22,809 bases of DNA. Origin: an uncultured Bacillus sp. (GTDB lineage: Bacteria > Bacillota > Bacilli > Bacillales > Cytobacillaceae). The DNA is taken from positions 1-22,809 of the forward strand of contig CALGSR010000431.1 in NCBI GenBank assembly GCA_937902115.1. Direction: 5' to 3'. This document shows, one piece after another, positions 7,677 through 14,538 of this stretch (positions are counted from its first letter, which is position 1; every line of letters begins with the position of its first letter). The notes below the pieces were generated by a model. The model saw only the letters and a program-made list of their open reading frames with translations. It was not told the DNA's origin and did not search any database. The position numbers and the translations under genes were made by a program.

Positions 7677-9038
7677 TTATTTCATTGCTTTTTTGTTTTG
7701 TTGCTGCAGATACTTTTCGATGAAGTTTGTTGTCGTATCACCAACACGGAAAGCCTCATGTTCTGCTACTTTTAAGAGCATAGGGATATTTGTTTTTATC
7801 CCTTCAACTTCATAGCGGGATAATGCATCCTTTAATCGTTCAATTGCCTCTGCACGTGTGTCCCCTTTTACAATGAGTTTGGCAATCATTGGGTCGTAGA
7901 AAGGGGTCACAACCGTTTCACTCGTTACACCGGCTTCATGACGGATTCCTTGACCTGTTGGCAAAGCGAACTTCGTGATTTTACCAGGAGAAGGGAAAAA
8001 TGTTTTCGGATCTTCCGCATAAATCCGTACTTCGATCGCATGACCGTTACGTTTAATCTCCGATTGTTTGCATTGGATCGGTTTACCATTTGCGATCCTT
8101 AGCTGTTCAGCGACTAAATCCAATCCTGTGATTTCTTCCGTCACCGGATGTTCCACCTGTAAGCGGGTGTTCACCTCTAGAAAGTAGAAATTTTTATCCT
8201 CATCAACAAGAAATTCAATCGTTCCCACATTTTCGTAGCCAATGGATTGGGCAGCTTTTACTGCTGCTTCTCCCATCTTTCTCCGGGTAGCTTCGTCTAA
8301 AAATGGGGAAGGTGCTTCTTCAACCACCTTTTGATGGCGGCGCTGAATGGAGCATTCGCGTTCCCATAAGTAAACCGCTTCGCCAAAGGAATCCGCGAGA
8401 ATTTGAATTTCAATATGTCTCGGGTTTTCCACGAATCTTTCGAGAAACATTTCCCCGTTTCCAAAGAAGCTTTCAGCCCGTTTTTGATTCCCGGCAAAAG
8501 CCTTGCGCATTTCCTCCTCATTGCGCACAATCTGCATTCCAATTCCGCCGCCGCCTGCAGATGCCTTCAGCATGATTGGATAACCAATTTGTTCAGCAAC
8601 CGCCACCGCTTCTTCCGCATGAGCTAAAGGACGGGCAATTCCCGGAACGACCGGGATTCCGACCTGTTCCATTAATTTTCTTGCCTCAATTTTGCTGCCC
8701 ATTTTAGTAATCACTTCAGGAGAAGGACCAATAAACTTGATTCCTTCCTGCGCGCAGCGGCGGGCAAATGCTGCATTTTCCGAAAGCAGTCCATAACCAG
8801 GATGGATCGCCTCAGCGCCTGATAATTGTGTGATTTCGATAATCTTTGCGATATTGAGATAGCTTTCTGAAACCTTTGATTCTCCAACGTAAAACGCCTC
8901 ATCGGCTTCTTTTACGTGTAAGGCCTCTTTATCGGCTTCTGAATAAACGGCAACGGTTTGGATTCCTAATGCTTTACAAGTGCGTATCACCCGGCAGGCA
9001 ATCTCGCCGCGGTTCGCAATCAGTATCTTTTTAAACAA
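7677..9038 (-). CDS. yngH: Biotin carboxylase subunit of acyl-CoA carboxylase
   Basis: This 453-residue ATP-grasp biotin carboxylase uses ATP and bicarbonate to carboxylate the biotin on YngHB. It has the N-terminal KKILIANRGEIACRVIRT, the glycine-rich lid loop KASAGGGGIGMQ (158-169), RECSIQRRHQKVVEEAPS, and the catalytic FLEVNTRLQVEHPVTE (286-301) with its metal-binding glutamates. No fused carrier domain follows, matching the separate yngHB gene. The start is a TTG at 9038, about six bases after AGGAGGG; there is no ATG upstream in frame. A 60-nt gap separates it from the acyl-CoA dehydrogenase gene. Assignment to methylcrotonyl-CoA carboxylase rests on the neighbours. Confidence 0.94.
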   Translation of the reverse strand: MFKKILIANRGEIACRVIRTCKALGIQTVAVYSEADKEALHVKEADEAFYVGESKVSESYLNIAKIIEITQLSGAEAIHPGYGLLSENAAFARRCAQEGIKFIGPSPEVITKMGSKIEARKLMEQVGIPVVPGIARPLAHAEEAVAVAEQIGYPIMLKASAGGGGIGMQIVRNEEEMRKAFAGNQKRAESFFGNGEMFLERFVENPRHIEIQILADSFGEAVYLWERECSIQRRHQKVVEEAPSPFLDEATRRKMGEAAVKAAQSIGYENVGTIEFLVDEDKNFYFLEVNTRLQVEHPVTEEITGLDLVAEQLRIANGKPIQCKQSEIKRNGHAIEVRIYAEDPKTFFPSPGKITKFALPTGQGIRHEAGVTSETVVTPFYDPMIAKLIVKGDTRAEAIERLKDALSRYEVEGIKTNIPMLLKVAEHEAFRVGDTTTNFIEKYLQQQNKKAMK

Positions 9039-9098
9039 ATGATTCCCTCCTTTTATAGGCCACTGATTATTCAGACTATTTTAGACAGCATTTTCTGA

Positions 9099-10238
9099 TT
9101 AACACCCTATTTCCTTTGCAATGACCATTCTTTGCACTTCTGAGGTTCCTTCGCCGATTTCCAATAGCTTTGCATCACGGAAAAACCGTTCCACCTGATA
9201 TTCCTTCATATAACCGTATCCGCCATGAATCTGGACAGCTTGGTCACAGACCTTCATGCAAATTTCAGAAGCAAATAGTTTTGCCATTGCCGCTTCTTTT
9301 TTAAAGCGCTGCCCTTTATCCTTTAACCACGCGGCTTTATAAACCATATTTCGTGCTAATTCAATGTACATCGCCATATCGGCCAATTTAAATTGGATCG
9401 CTTGAAACTTAGACAGGCTTTGCCCAAATTGTTTTCTTTCTCCTGCGTATTGCAATGCTTTTTCATATGCACCTTGGGCAATCCCGACCGCCATCGCTCC
9501 AATACCGATTCTTCCGCCATCTAAAGTGGCGAGAAATTGCTTATAGCCCCTTCCTTCTTCTCCTAACAAATTCTCCTTGGGCACGCTTACATTTTCCAGT
9601 ATTAATTCCGTTGTATTTGAGGCATGAAGGCCCATTTTTTCATAATTGCTAATCACGGAAAAACCCGGATCATCCGTAGAAGCAATAAAGGCACTGATAC
9701 CGTTTGTTCCCTTGGAACGGTCTGTGACCGCTGTAATGACGACATTTTTTGCGTAACTGGCATTTGTAATGAAACATTTCGTACCGTTCACGGTCCATTG
9801 GTCATCATTTAAAACTGCTGTAGTCTGTGTTCCGCTTGCATCCGATCCGGCATTTGGCTCTGTTAAACCAAAGGCCCCCAAATATTCACCGGTACATAGC
9901 GGCGTTAAATATTTCTCTTTTTGTTTATCTGTACCAAATAAATGAATCGGCGCTCCTCCTAAAGAGATATGGGCGGAGTATGTAATCCCGGTGGAGGCAC
10001 ATACTCGGCTTAGTTCTTCTACTGTAATAGCGAAGCTGACCGTATCGGATCCTCCTCCTCCGTATTCCTCAGGAAATGGCAGCCCCATAATTCCCAGCCC
10101 GGCTAACTTTTGAAAAACTTCCTTTGGAAAGGTTCCTGTTCGATCTCTTTCGTCGGCGCCTGTTGCCACTTCTCCCTCGGAAAATTCACGCATCATTTTA
10201 CGTATCATCGACTGCTCTTCTGTTAATTCATAATTCAT
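9099..10238 (-). CDS. yngJ: Acyl-CoA dehydrogenase, probable isovaleryl-CoA or short branched-chain type
   Basis: This 379-residue FAD flavoenzyme oxidises an acyl-CoA to the 2-enoyl-CoA and passes electrons to ETF. It has FGLTEPNAGSDA (FAD/substrate loop), RKQFGQSLSKFQ and QIHGGYGYMKEY. By position it is the isovaleryl-CoA dehydrogenase step (isovaleryl-CoA to 3-methylcrotonyl-CoA). However, the catalytic glutamate appears at E363 in IGEGTSEVQR, the place used by short- and medium-chain dehydrogenases, whereas the equivalent of the human IVD catalytic Glu254 is Gly (G242). It may therefore act on several short or branched acyl-CoAs. Two ATGs (10244 and 10238) follow AAAGGA; 10238 has better spacing. 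It is the first gene of the operon. Confidence 0.9.
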   Translation of the reverse strand: MNYELTEEQSMIRKMMREFSEGEVATGADERDRTGTFPKEVFQKLAGLGIMGLPFPEEYGGGGSDTVSFAITVEELSRVCASTGITYSAHISLGGAPIHLFGTDKQKEKYLTPLCTGEYLGAFGLTEPNAGSDASGTQTTAVLNDDQWTVNGTKCFITNASYAKNVVITAVTDRSKGTNGISAFIASTDDPGFSVISNYEKMGLHASNTTELILENVSVPKENLLGEEGRGYKQFLATLDGGRIGIGAMAVGIAQGAYEKALQYAGERKQFGQSLSKFQAIQFKLADMAMYIELARNMVYKAAWLKDKGQRFKKEAAMAKLFASEICMKVCDQAVQIHGGYGYMKEYQVERFFRDAKLLEIGEGTSEVQRMVIAKEIGC

Positions 10239-10579
10239 TTCCATTCATTCCTTTCAATTCAGAAATCATCAAGAATTTTAAGAGATTGTAAAAGTTTAAT
10301 TTATTTTTATTAAATTCTGAATCTTTAGATAAATTGTACCAATAATATTGAAAAATACTATGTGGATATTCACGAAAATATGTCTCAGAAGTTTGTAGGT
10401 TTTATACAAAGAGAAAGATTGAAAATATGTCCGAATTTTCATACAATTTATATATAACTTAAAAAGTTGTCTCTATATTTATATGAAGGATTCATCCTTT
10501 GTTGAATCAACTAACCTTTTGTTTCTTTAGACAAATTATGTGAAATGAGCATCTACTAATGATAGTAAGGAGAATACAT
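10239..10579. promoter_or_regulatory. Divergent control region between the catabolic operon and its probable regulator
   Basis: This is a 341-bp AT-rich gap with no credible gene. It contains an exact 11-bp direct repeat GAAAATATGTC at 10374-10384 and 10421-10431. The second copy begins GAAAAT-N8-ATTTTC (10421-10440). Two more dyads follow: AAGGAT-TC-ATCCTT (10486-10499) and GTTGA-A-TCAAC (10501-10511). On the minus strand GGTACAAT (10340 to 10333) resembles a -10 element for the operon, in a form compatible with sigma A or sigma E, but no good -35 lies at standard spacing. I see no clear promoter for the plus-strand regulator. AAGGAG (10569-10574) is the regulator's ribosome binding site. 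Confidence 0.5.
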
Positions 10580-12379
10580 ATGGAAGATACTTTGACGCGG
10601 CGCCAGCTTCAATCCTTGATTCATATTTCCAACCTGTTAAATACGTCATTTGATATCGAAACAATTTTTGAATTAATGCTGAGTGAAACGATTTCCGTTG
10701 TGGATGCAGCTGAAGGAGGTTCTTTGTGGTTATATGACAAAAGCGAGGATATTTTGATTGCCCAATCCGCACAAGGTGTTTTTTACCCAAAAATCTTTCG
10801 CCAAATTCGCTTAAAGCCAGGCGAGTCTATGACGGGTATGACCTTTCAGGCAGGAAAATCTGTCTTTTTTCCAAGTGAAAAGGAAATCAAAGATGCGTTA
10901 GCAACCCTATCTCCGAAAAATGTCAGACTTCTTACCAAGTCGATACCTGAGAGTTTTTCTTTTTCTTCCGTCATTTCTTCCCCTATTATCCTGAATGGAG
11001 AAAGTATTGGGGTCTTTACCTTGGATTCTTTCCAGCAATCGTTTAATTTTAAAGCGGAAGATATGAATCTTTTAGAGGCGATCTGTCATCAAGCTGCTGT
11101 TGCTTTAGAACGCTCTAATCTTTATAAAGAAAAAGAAAGAACCGTGCAAAAGCTTTCACATTCGATTGAGGTTCACCGGAATTTGGCCAATCTTGTTTTA
11201 CAAGGCGAAGGTCTTCATACCATTCTGCAAAATATTCACCAATCGACTGGAGAAAGCACCTTTCTCTTTGATGACTTAGGAGAACAAATGGCCGCTTCTT
11301 ATACGAGCGACCCCTCGGCGGCCTTATTAAAACTTGTTCGAAGCAAAGCAGATTTGTTCGTGAAATCACACAAAAGTAATCTAGGGGTATCTCAAGTGAC
11401 TATCGAAGGCACTCACTATCATTTAGTCTGCTTCCCACTTGGTTCAAGATCAAAATCACTTGGGCTGTTAATGATTCTTTCCACTAAAAAAATGAGCGGA
11501 ATGGATACTGCTGCTTTGGAACATGCCTGCACGGTTCTTTCATTAGAGCTTTTTAAAGAGCAGGCCGTATTTGACACCCAACAGCGTCTAAAGGGGGATT
11601 TTGTAAAAAAGCTCTTTTCCGGGCATATGGATGAGGCCCTGATTCAAAAAGCAAAAAGTCTTAACTTAGATCCTTCGCTAAACTATATTGCCATGATTAT
11701 TGAATTTCAGCTATCGTCCAATACAAAGCTTTCAAAAGATGAGTTGATAAGGAAAATGATACAGCATACCAATCAAATCCTTACAGACAGTCAGACACAA
11801 AGCATTACAGTCGAACATCAAAATCAAATGGTTGTTCTTCTCTCTAATCCAACCCACATCGAAGGTACATTGCTGGTTTCCCGTATTAAAGAAAAAGCCA
11901 ATCTTCTTCAAGAGGAAATGCGGAAACGAAAATGGAATATCCATATTTGGATTGGAATTGGGAGAATGAAGAAAGGTCTGCTGCATGTACAGCAATCCCT
12001 TCAGGAAGCTGAGAAATGCCTGAAATATATCCAGCGCTTTCAGTATGAAAATCGAATTCTCAGTTATACGGATTTGGGGATACAAAGATTCATTTTGCAA
12101 AACCCGGTTGAAGAAGTGAGGGAGTTTATTTATGAAGTGCTCGGACCATTAATTGAATATGATGAATCGCGAAAAGGCGATCTTTTGAAAACGCTTTATT
12201 TATATCTTGAGTATAATCAAAATGCAAAAAAAACAGCTGATGCTCTGCATGTCCATATTAATACACTAAACTACCGTTTAAAAAGAATCGAAGAAATTCT
12301 TTCGATTCATCTTGCGGAAGGAACACAGCTGCTAAACCTCCATTTAGCTGTTCATTTATCCCGCCTTAACGGGCAGTAA
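10580..12379 (+). CDS. PucR-type transcriptional regulator with N-terminal GAF domain
   Basis: This 599-residue regulator carries a GAF sensory domain at about residues 12-195 (GGSLWLYD, LKPGESMTG, SPIILNGESIGVFTLDSF). A middle region of GGDEF/CdaR-like character follows (IAMIIEFQ, IWIGIGRM, LQEAEKCLKYIQRF). The PucR C-terminal helix-turn-helix covers about 535-599 and includes NAKKTADALHVHINTLNYRL. PucR-family proteins usually activate catabolic genes in response to a metabolite. Divergent orientation from the leucine-type operon suggests it controls that operon and perhaps itself, with an acyl-CoA or branched-chain keto acid as a possible signal (inference). The ATG at 10580 follows AAGGAG by five bases; an upstream ATG at 10559 lacks a ribosome binding site. 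Confidence 0.85.
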   Translation: MEDTLTRRQLQSLIHISNLLNTSFDIETIFELMLSETISVVDAAEGGSLWLYDKSEDILIAQSAQGVFYPKIFRQIRLKPGESMTGMTFQAGKSVFFPSEKEIKDALATLSPKNVRLLTKSIPESFSFSSVISSPIILNGESIGVFTLDSFQQSFNFKAEDMNLLEAICHQAAVALERSNLYKEKERTVQKLSHSIEVHRNLANLVLQGEGLHTILQNIHQSTGESTFLFDDLGEQMAASYTSDPSAALLKLVRSKADLFVKSHKSNLGVSQVTIEGTHYHLVCFPLGSRSKSLGLLMILSTKKMSGMDTAALEHACTVLSLELFKEQAVFDTQQRLKGDFVKKLFSGHMDEALIQKAKSLNLDPSLNYIAMIIEFQLSSNTKLSKDELIRKMIQHTNQILTDSQTQSITVEHQNQMVVLLSNPTHIEGTLLVSRIKEKANLLQEEMRKRKWNIHIWIGIGRMKKGLLHVQQSLQEAEKCLKYIQRFQYENRILSYTDLGIQRFILQNPVEEVREFIYEVLGPLIEYDESRKGDLLKTLYLYLEYNQNAKKTADALHVHINTLNYRLKRIEEILSIHLAEGTQLLNLHLAVHLSRLNGQ

Positions 12380-12430
12380 GACTCCCACCTCAAATTAATG
12401 TTTCGTCACTGAACAATATGCTTTTCGTTA

Positions 12431-12477
12431 AAAAGAGCCAGATTCCCTTCCAATAATGGAAGGAATTCCGGCTCTTT
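12431..12477 (-). terminator. Rho-independent terminator for the 50-aa gene, possibly also stopping the regulator gene
   Basis: AAAGAGCC pairs with GGCTCTTT, and the inner CCTTCC pairs with GGAAGG around a short AATAAT loop. On the minus strand the stem is followed by a run of five T's (GGCTCTTTTTAACG), which fits termination of the small gene ending at 12517. In the plus direction the tail is only TTTGAT, so it is weaker for the regulator gene ending at 12379. Confidence 0.75.
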
Positions 12478-12516
12478 GATATGCGATAGGATGTCTCTTG
12501 ATGGGATGACAGTTAT

Positions 12517-12669
12517 TTAAAAATGACTTTCCATTTCTGTTCTTTGGTAGGCGAAATTATATGTGTGTTCAAGAGTATGATCACACATATTCATTAATTG
12601 CTTGAATTCTCCACCGAAGTAATTCATTAAAAACTGAATCATGTTATCTCTTTCTTGATTTGTAATCAT
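12517..12669 (-). CDS. Small conserved-looking protein, 50 aa
   Basis: The frame encodes 50 residues beginning MITNQERDNMIQFLMNYF and ending EMESHF. Support for it being real: an AGGGAGG ribosome binding site 10 nt before the ATG, its own terminator 40 nt downstream, and TATAAT-containing repeats upstream. The sequence is soluble and helical-looking, with two His and one Cys clustered in MCDHTLEH (residues 28-35). The ERxNMI start and LEHxY segment recall the short BH0509-type proteins of Bacillaceae, but I am not sure of that match. Function unknown. It is too short for common gene-calling cut-offs and stands alone between the regulator and the UDG-like gene. Confidence 0.7.
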   Translation of the reverse strand: MITNQERDNMIQFLMNYFGGEFKQLMNMCDHTLEHTYNFAYQRTEMESHF

Positions 12670-12689
12670 CCATCATCATCCTCCCTTTT

Positions 12690-12731
12690 ATTATATAACA
12701 ACTTTTGTTTTGTTGTTTATATTATATAACA
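12690..12731 (-). promoter_or_regulatory. Promoter/operator region of the 50-aa gene with an 11-bp direct repeat
   Basis: ATTATATAACA occurs at 12690-12700 and again at 12721-12731. On the minus strand each copy reads TGTTATATAAT and contains TATAAT, a perfect -10 hexamer. The interval also holds AACAAC and GTTGTT elements that can pair. I find no good -35 at 17 bp from either hexamer, so which copy is the promoter is unresolved; the repeat may bind a regulator. Confidence 0.45.
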
Positions 12732-12797
12732 GGTAGACAGGAAATATCCACCGTTTTATTTAATTTTTTAAATTTTTTTAAAATTCATTTTACTAGG

Positions 12798-12821
12798 TTT
12801 TCTCTGATGTTATTGAGAAAA
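12798..12821 (-). terminator. Weak hairpin overlapping the 3' end of the UDG-like gene
   Basis: TTTTCTC (12798-12804) pairs with GAGAAAA (12815-12821) over a 10-nt loop that includes the stop codon of the minus-strand gene. The stem is AT-rich and short, with no T-run after it on the minus strand, so termination may be inefficient. Between it and the 50-aa gene, 12732-12797 is very AT-rich with no other feature I can support. Confidence 0.35.
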
Positions 12822-13550
12822 ATACTGTTTCAGTTTTAGTTCCATTCCTTCTTTGTTATGGGCAAATTGTTTATGGCGATGGCCGTTGCTGCCGGATGGA
12901 TGTGGAAACCCGCTCAAGATGGAACCGGCATTTATCACTTTCTGTTCGACAAGAAAATCGAGAACTTTTTCGACATTTACGCCGAGCGGAATAATAAGAG
13001 GGTTGTTCAAGCTTTGAAACTCTGTAGCAAAGTTGGTAACGATATATTTCTTAAGCAATTCCGTTTTTAATATATCCGGAGAAGAACCGCTGTAATTTTT
13101 GCCCGATTTAAAAACTGGATAAGTGATCACGGATGTCGTATGAACTAAATGGCTTTCAGCAGCAAATAGCTCACTTGTTGAGGGGATCGCCAAATAGTCT
13201 TGTAATTGTAATTCATCCAGCATGTTGATTAGATTTTTTCTCATCGAACCTTCAAAGCTGGAGTTTTTCTTTACTGCATGAAGAATCTCTTCGTCCGTTT
13301 GGTTTCCCATCGCCTGTTTTACAGTATTGAAAGAGATTTTCATTTGGTGCAATCCTGGTGTTATGCCGGCGATGACTACTTTGGCATTCTCATTTATATG
13401 GTCAAAAGGCGCATAAAAAATTTCAATATTTTTCTTTTCATCTTTATCTATTAAAAATGCCTCGCTCTTTAGAGAATCTTCATCGATCTGCGGCAACGAA
13501 AGTAGTAGATTCTTAAAAGTTTGAAATTTTGCATAGCCTGCTATAGCCAT
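12810..13550 (-). CDS. Uracil-DNA glycosylase superfamily protein of unknown activity
   Basis: This is a 246-residue protein with the two marks of the UDG fold: VVIAGITPGLHQM (motif 1, GITPG at 62-66) near the end of the first third, and GFPHPSGSNGHR (motif 2, HPSG at 217-220) near the C-terminus. The layout is closest to MUG/SMUG-like or uncharacterised UDG-fold proteins. In the MUG/TDG motif GINPG the Asn is the catalytic residue; here the place is Thr64, so uracil excision is doubtful. The start is the ATG at 13550, eight bases after GAGGTGG; an ATG two codons upstream is too close to it. No DNA-repair partner lies beside it. The family call is moderately secure; the function is unknown. 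Confidence 0.7.
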   Translation of the reverse strand: MAIAGYAKFQTFKNLLLSLPQIDEDSLKSEAFLIDKDEKKNIEIFYAPFDHINENAKVVIAGITPGLHQMKISFNTVKQAMGNQTDEEILHAVKKNSSFEGSMRKNLINMLDELQLQDYLAIPSTSELFAAESHLVHTTSVITYPVFKSGKNYSGSSPDILKTELLKKYIVTNFATEFQSLNNPLIIPLGVNVEKVLDFLVEQKVINAGSILSGFPHPSGSNGHRHKQFAHNKEGMELKLKQYFSQ

Positions 13551-13867
13551 TGTCATTCCACCTCGTATATGATTTAGTTTGGCGCTCTTTAGCAACGATT
13601 TCAGAAATTTCGAAGTTCCATCATGACAAAAAGCCCGCGATAATATTTTTTAAGCTTCACCATGCGAAATCCCACTTTCCGCCTAAAATCATTATCGTGC
13701 TCATGATAAGTGTCACTATTCAGCTCTCTCGTAAAGGAATATAATGATGAAATGCTATTCCTGTTAGGATGGGAAAATTTTCGGTATAAGAAATATACCT
13801 AGTCGATAAAGGCAATTCCAAATCTAACGATAATTATTACTCAAGAAACGAAAGGCAGGTTACAAAG
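13551..13867. other. Intergenic region upstream of the divergent UDG-like and hemolysin III genes
   Basis: This 317-bp gap separates divergent genes and must hold two promoters, neither of which is clear. On the minus strand a frame is open for about 65 codons down to a TGA at 13601-13603, but its only ATG (13663) leaves just 20 residues, with a poor ribosome binding site. A perfect dyad GGTATA-N5-TATACC lies at 13783-13799. The rest shows nothing I can support. Confidence 0.4.
13783..13799. promoter_or_regulatory. Perfect inverted repeat, candidate operator of the hemolysin III-family gene
   Basis: GGTATA (13783-13788), five bases, then TATACC (13794-13799) form a symmetric site about 70 bp before the TTG start. 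It overlaps TATAAG, a possible -10. A repressor binding here would block the promoter. The binding protein is unknown. Confidence 0.35.
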
Positions 13868-14503
13868 TTGGCTAATACACATGTTTTTTCAAAGGAAGAA
13901 GAACTATCGAATTCCATTACACATGGAATTGGATTGCTGCTTAGTATTGCAGCGCTCGTTCTGTTAATTGTTTTTGCCTCTATGTATGGAAATGCCTGGC
14001 ATATTGTTGGGTTTACTTTATTTGGTGTGACAATGGTTCTTTTATACACCTCTTCCACCTTGCTTCATGCATTTAAACCTGGACGTGCGAAAGACTTTTT
14101 CGAAATTATGGATCATGCTTCGATTTACTTTTTTATTGCAGGTACATATACACCGTTTATGTTCATTGCTGTACAAGGATGGGTTGGCTGGACTTTATTT
14201 GGTATCGTGTGGGGGCTTGCGATTGCGGGAACCGTGTTTAAATCCTTTTTCGCAAAAAAATACCTTTATACTTCCACACTGCTTTATGTTGTCATGGGCT
14301 GGTTGATCGTGTTTGCCTGGAATGATTTGGTATCCAATCTCCATCCAACAAGCTTAATTCTCCTGGCAGTCGGCGGAATCTGCTATACAGTCGGTGCAGT
14401 GTTCTATATCTGGCAGTTATTCAAGCATCATCATGCGGTTTGGCATACCTTTGTTATTGGCGGAACAACCAGTCATTTCTTTGCCGTATTGTATTTACTT
14501 TAA
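13868..14503 (+). CDS. Hemolysin III / PAQR family membrane protein (YplQ-like)
   Basis: This 211-residue integral membrane protein has about seven transmembrane helices. Family marks are EELSNSITHGIG at the N-terminus, SSTLLHAF (S63, H67), MDHASIYFFIAGTYTPF (D82), and a His-rich C-terminal stretch with FKHHHAVWH. The conserved Ser/Asp/His set is proposed to bind zinc in the wider CREST/PAQR superfamily, which suggests a hydrolase or lipid-related role. Despite the name, haemolysis is not established for most members. The start is a TTG at 13868, eight bases after AGGCAGG; no ATG in frame fits. It converges with cdd, with 34 bp between the stop codons and a hairpin in the gap. Confidence 0.9.
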   Translation: MANTHVFSKEEELSNSITHGIGLLLSIAALVLLIVFASMYGNAWHIVGFTLFGVTMVLLYTSSTLLHAFKPGRAKDFFEIMDHASIYFFIAGTYTPFMFIAVQGWVGWTLFGIVWGLAIAGTVFKSFFAKKYLYTSTLLYVVMGWLIVFAWNDLVSNLHPTSLILLAVGGICYTVGAVFYIWQLFKHHHAVWHTFVIGGTTSHFFAVLYLL

Positions 14504-14511
14504 GATTAATT

Positions 14512-14538
14512 GGGACAGGGAACCCGGTCCCTTGTCCC
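14512..14538. terminator. Hairpin between convergent genes, sharing a core with the 171-212 repeat
   Basis: GGGACAGGGA pairs with TCCCTTGTCCC (one bulged base) around ACCCGG. It fills the gap between the hemolysin III gene and cdd, and its right arm touches the cdd stop codon. There is no T-run in either direction. The core GAACCCGGTCCCTT (14520-14533) is identical to 192-205, so this looks like a member of a dispersed short hairpin repeat. Confidence 0.55.

Noticed and set aside
10239..10579. Sigma-54 (SigL) promoter for the catabolic operon
   Set aside because: No TGGCAC-N5-TTGC-type element is visible on either strand, and the regulator lacks the AAA+ domain of sigma-54 activators.
11732..12100. 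Minus-strand open frame of 122 codons inside the regulator gene
   Set aside because: Antisense shadow of the PucR-type gene; Phe/Leu-rich and without a ribosome binding site.
13550..13744. Plus-strand 64-codon frame upstream of the hemolysin III gene
   Set aside because: No ribosome binding site, unusual composition, and it starts inside the UDG-like gene's 5' end.
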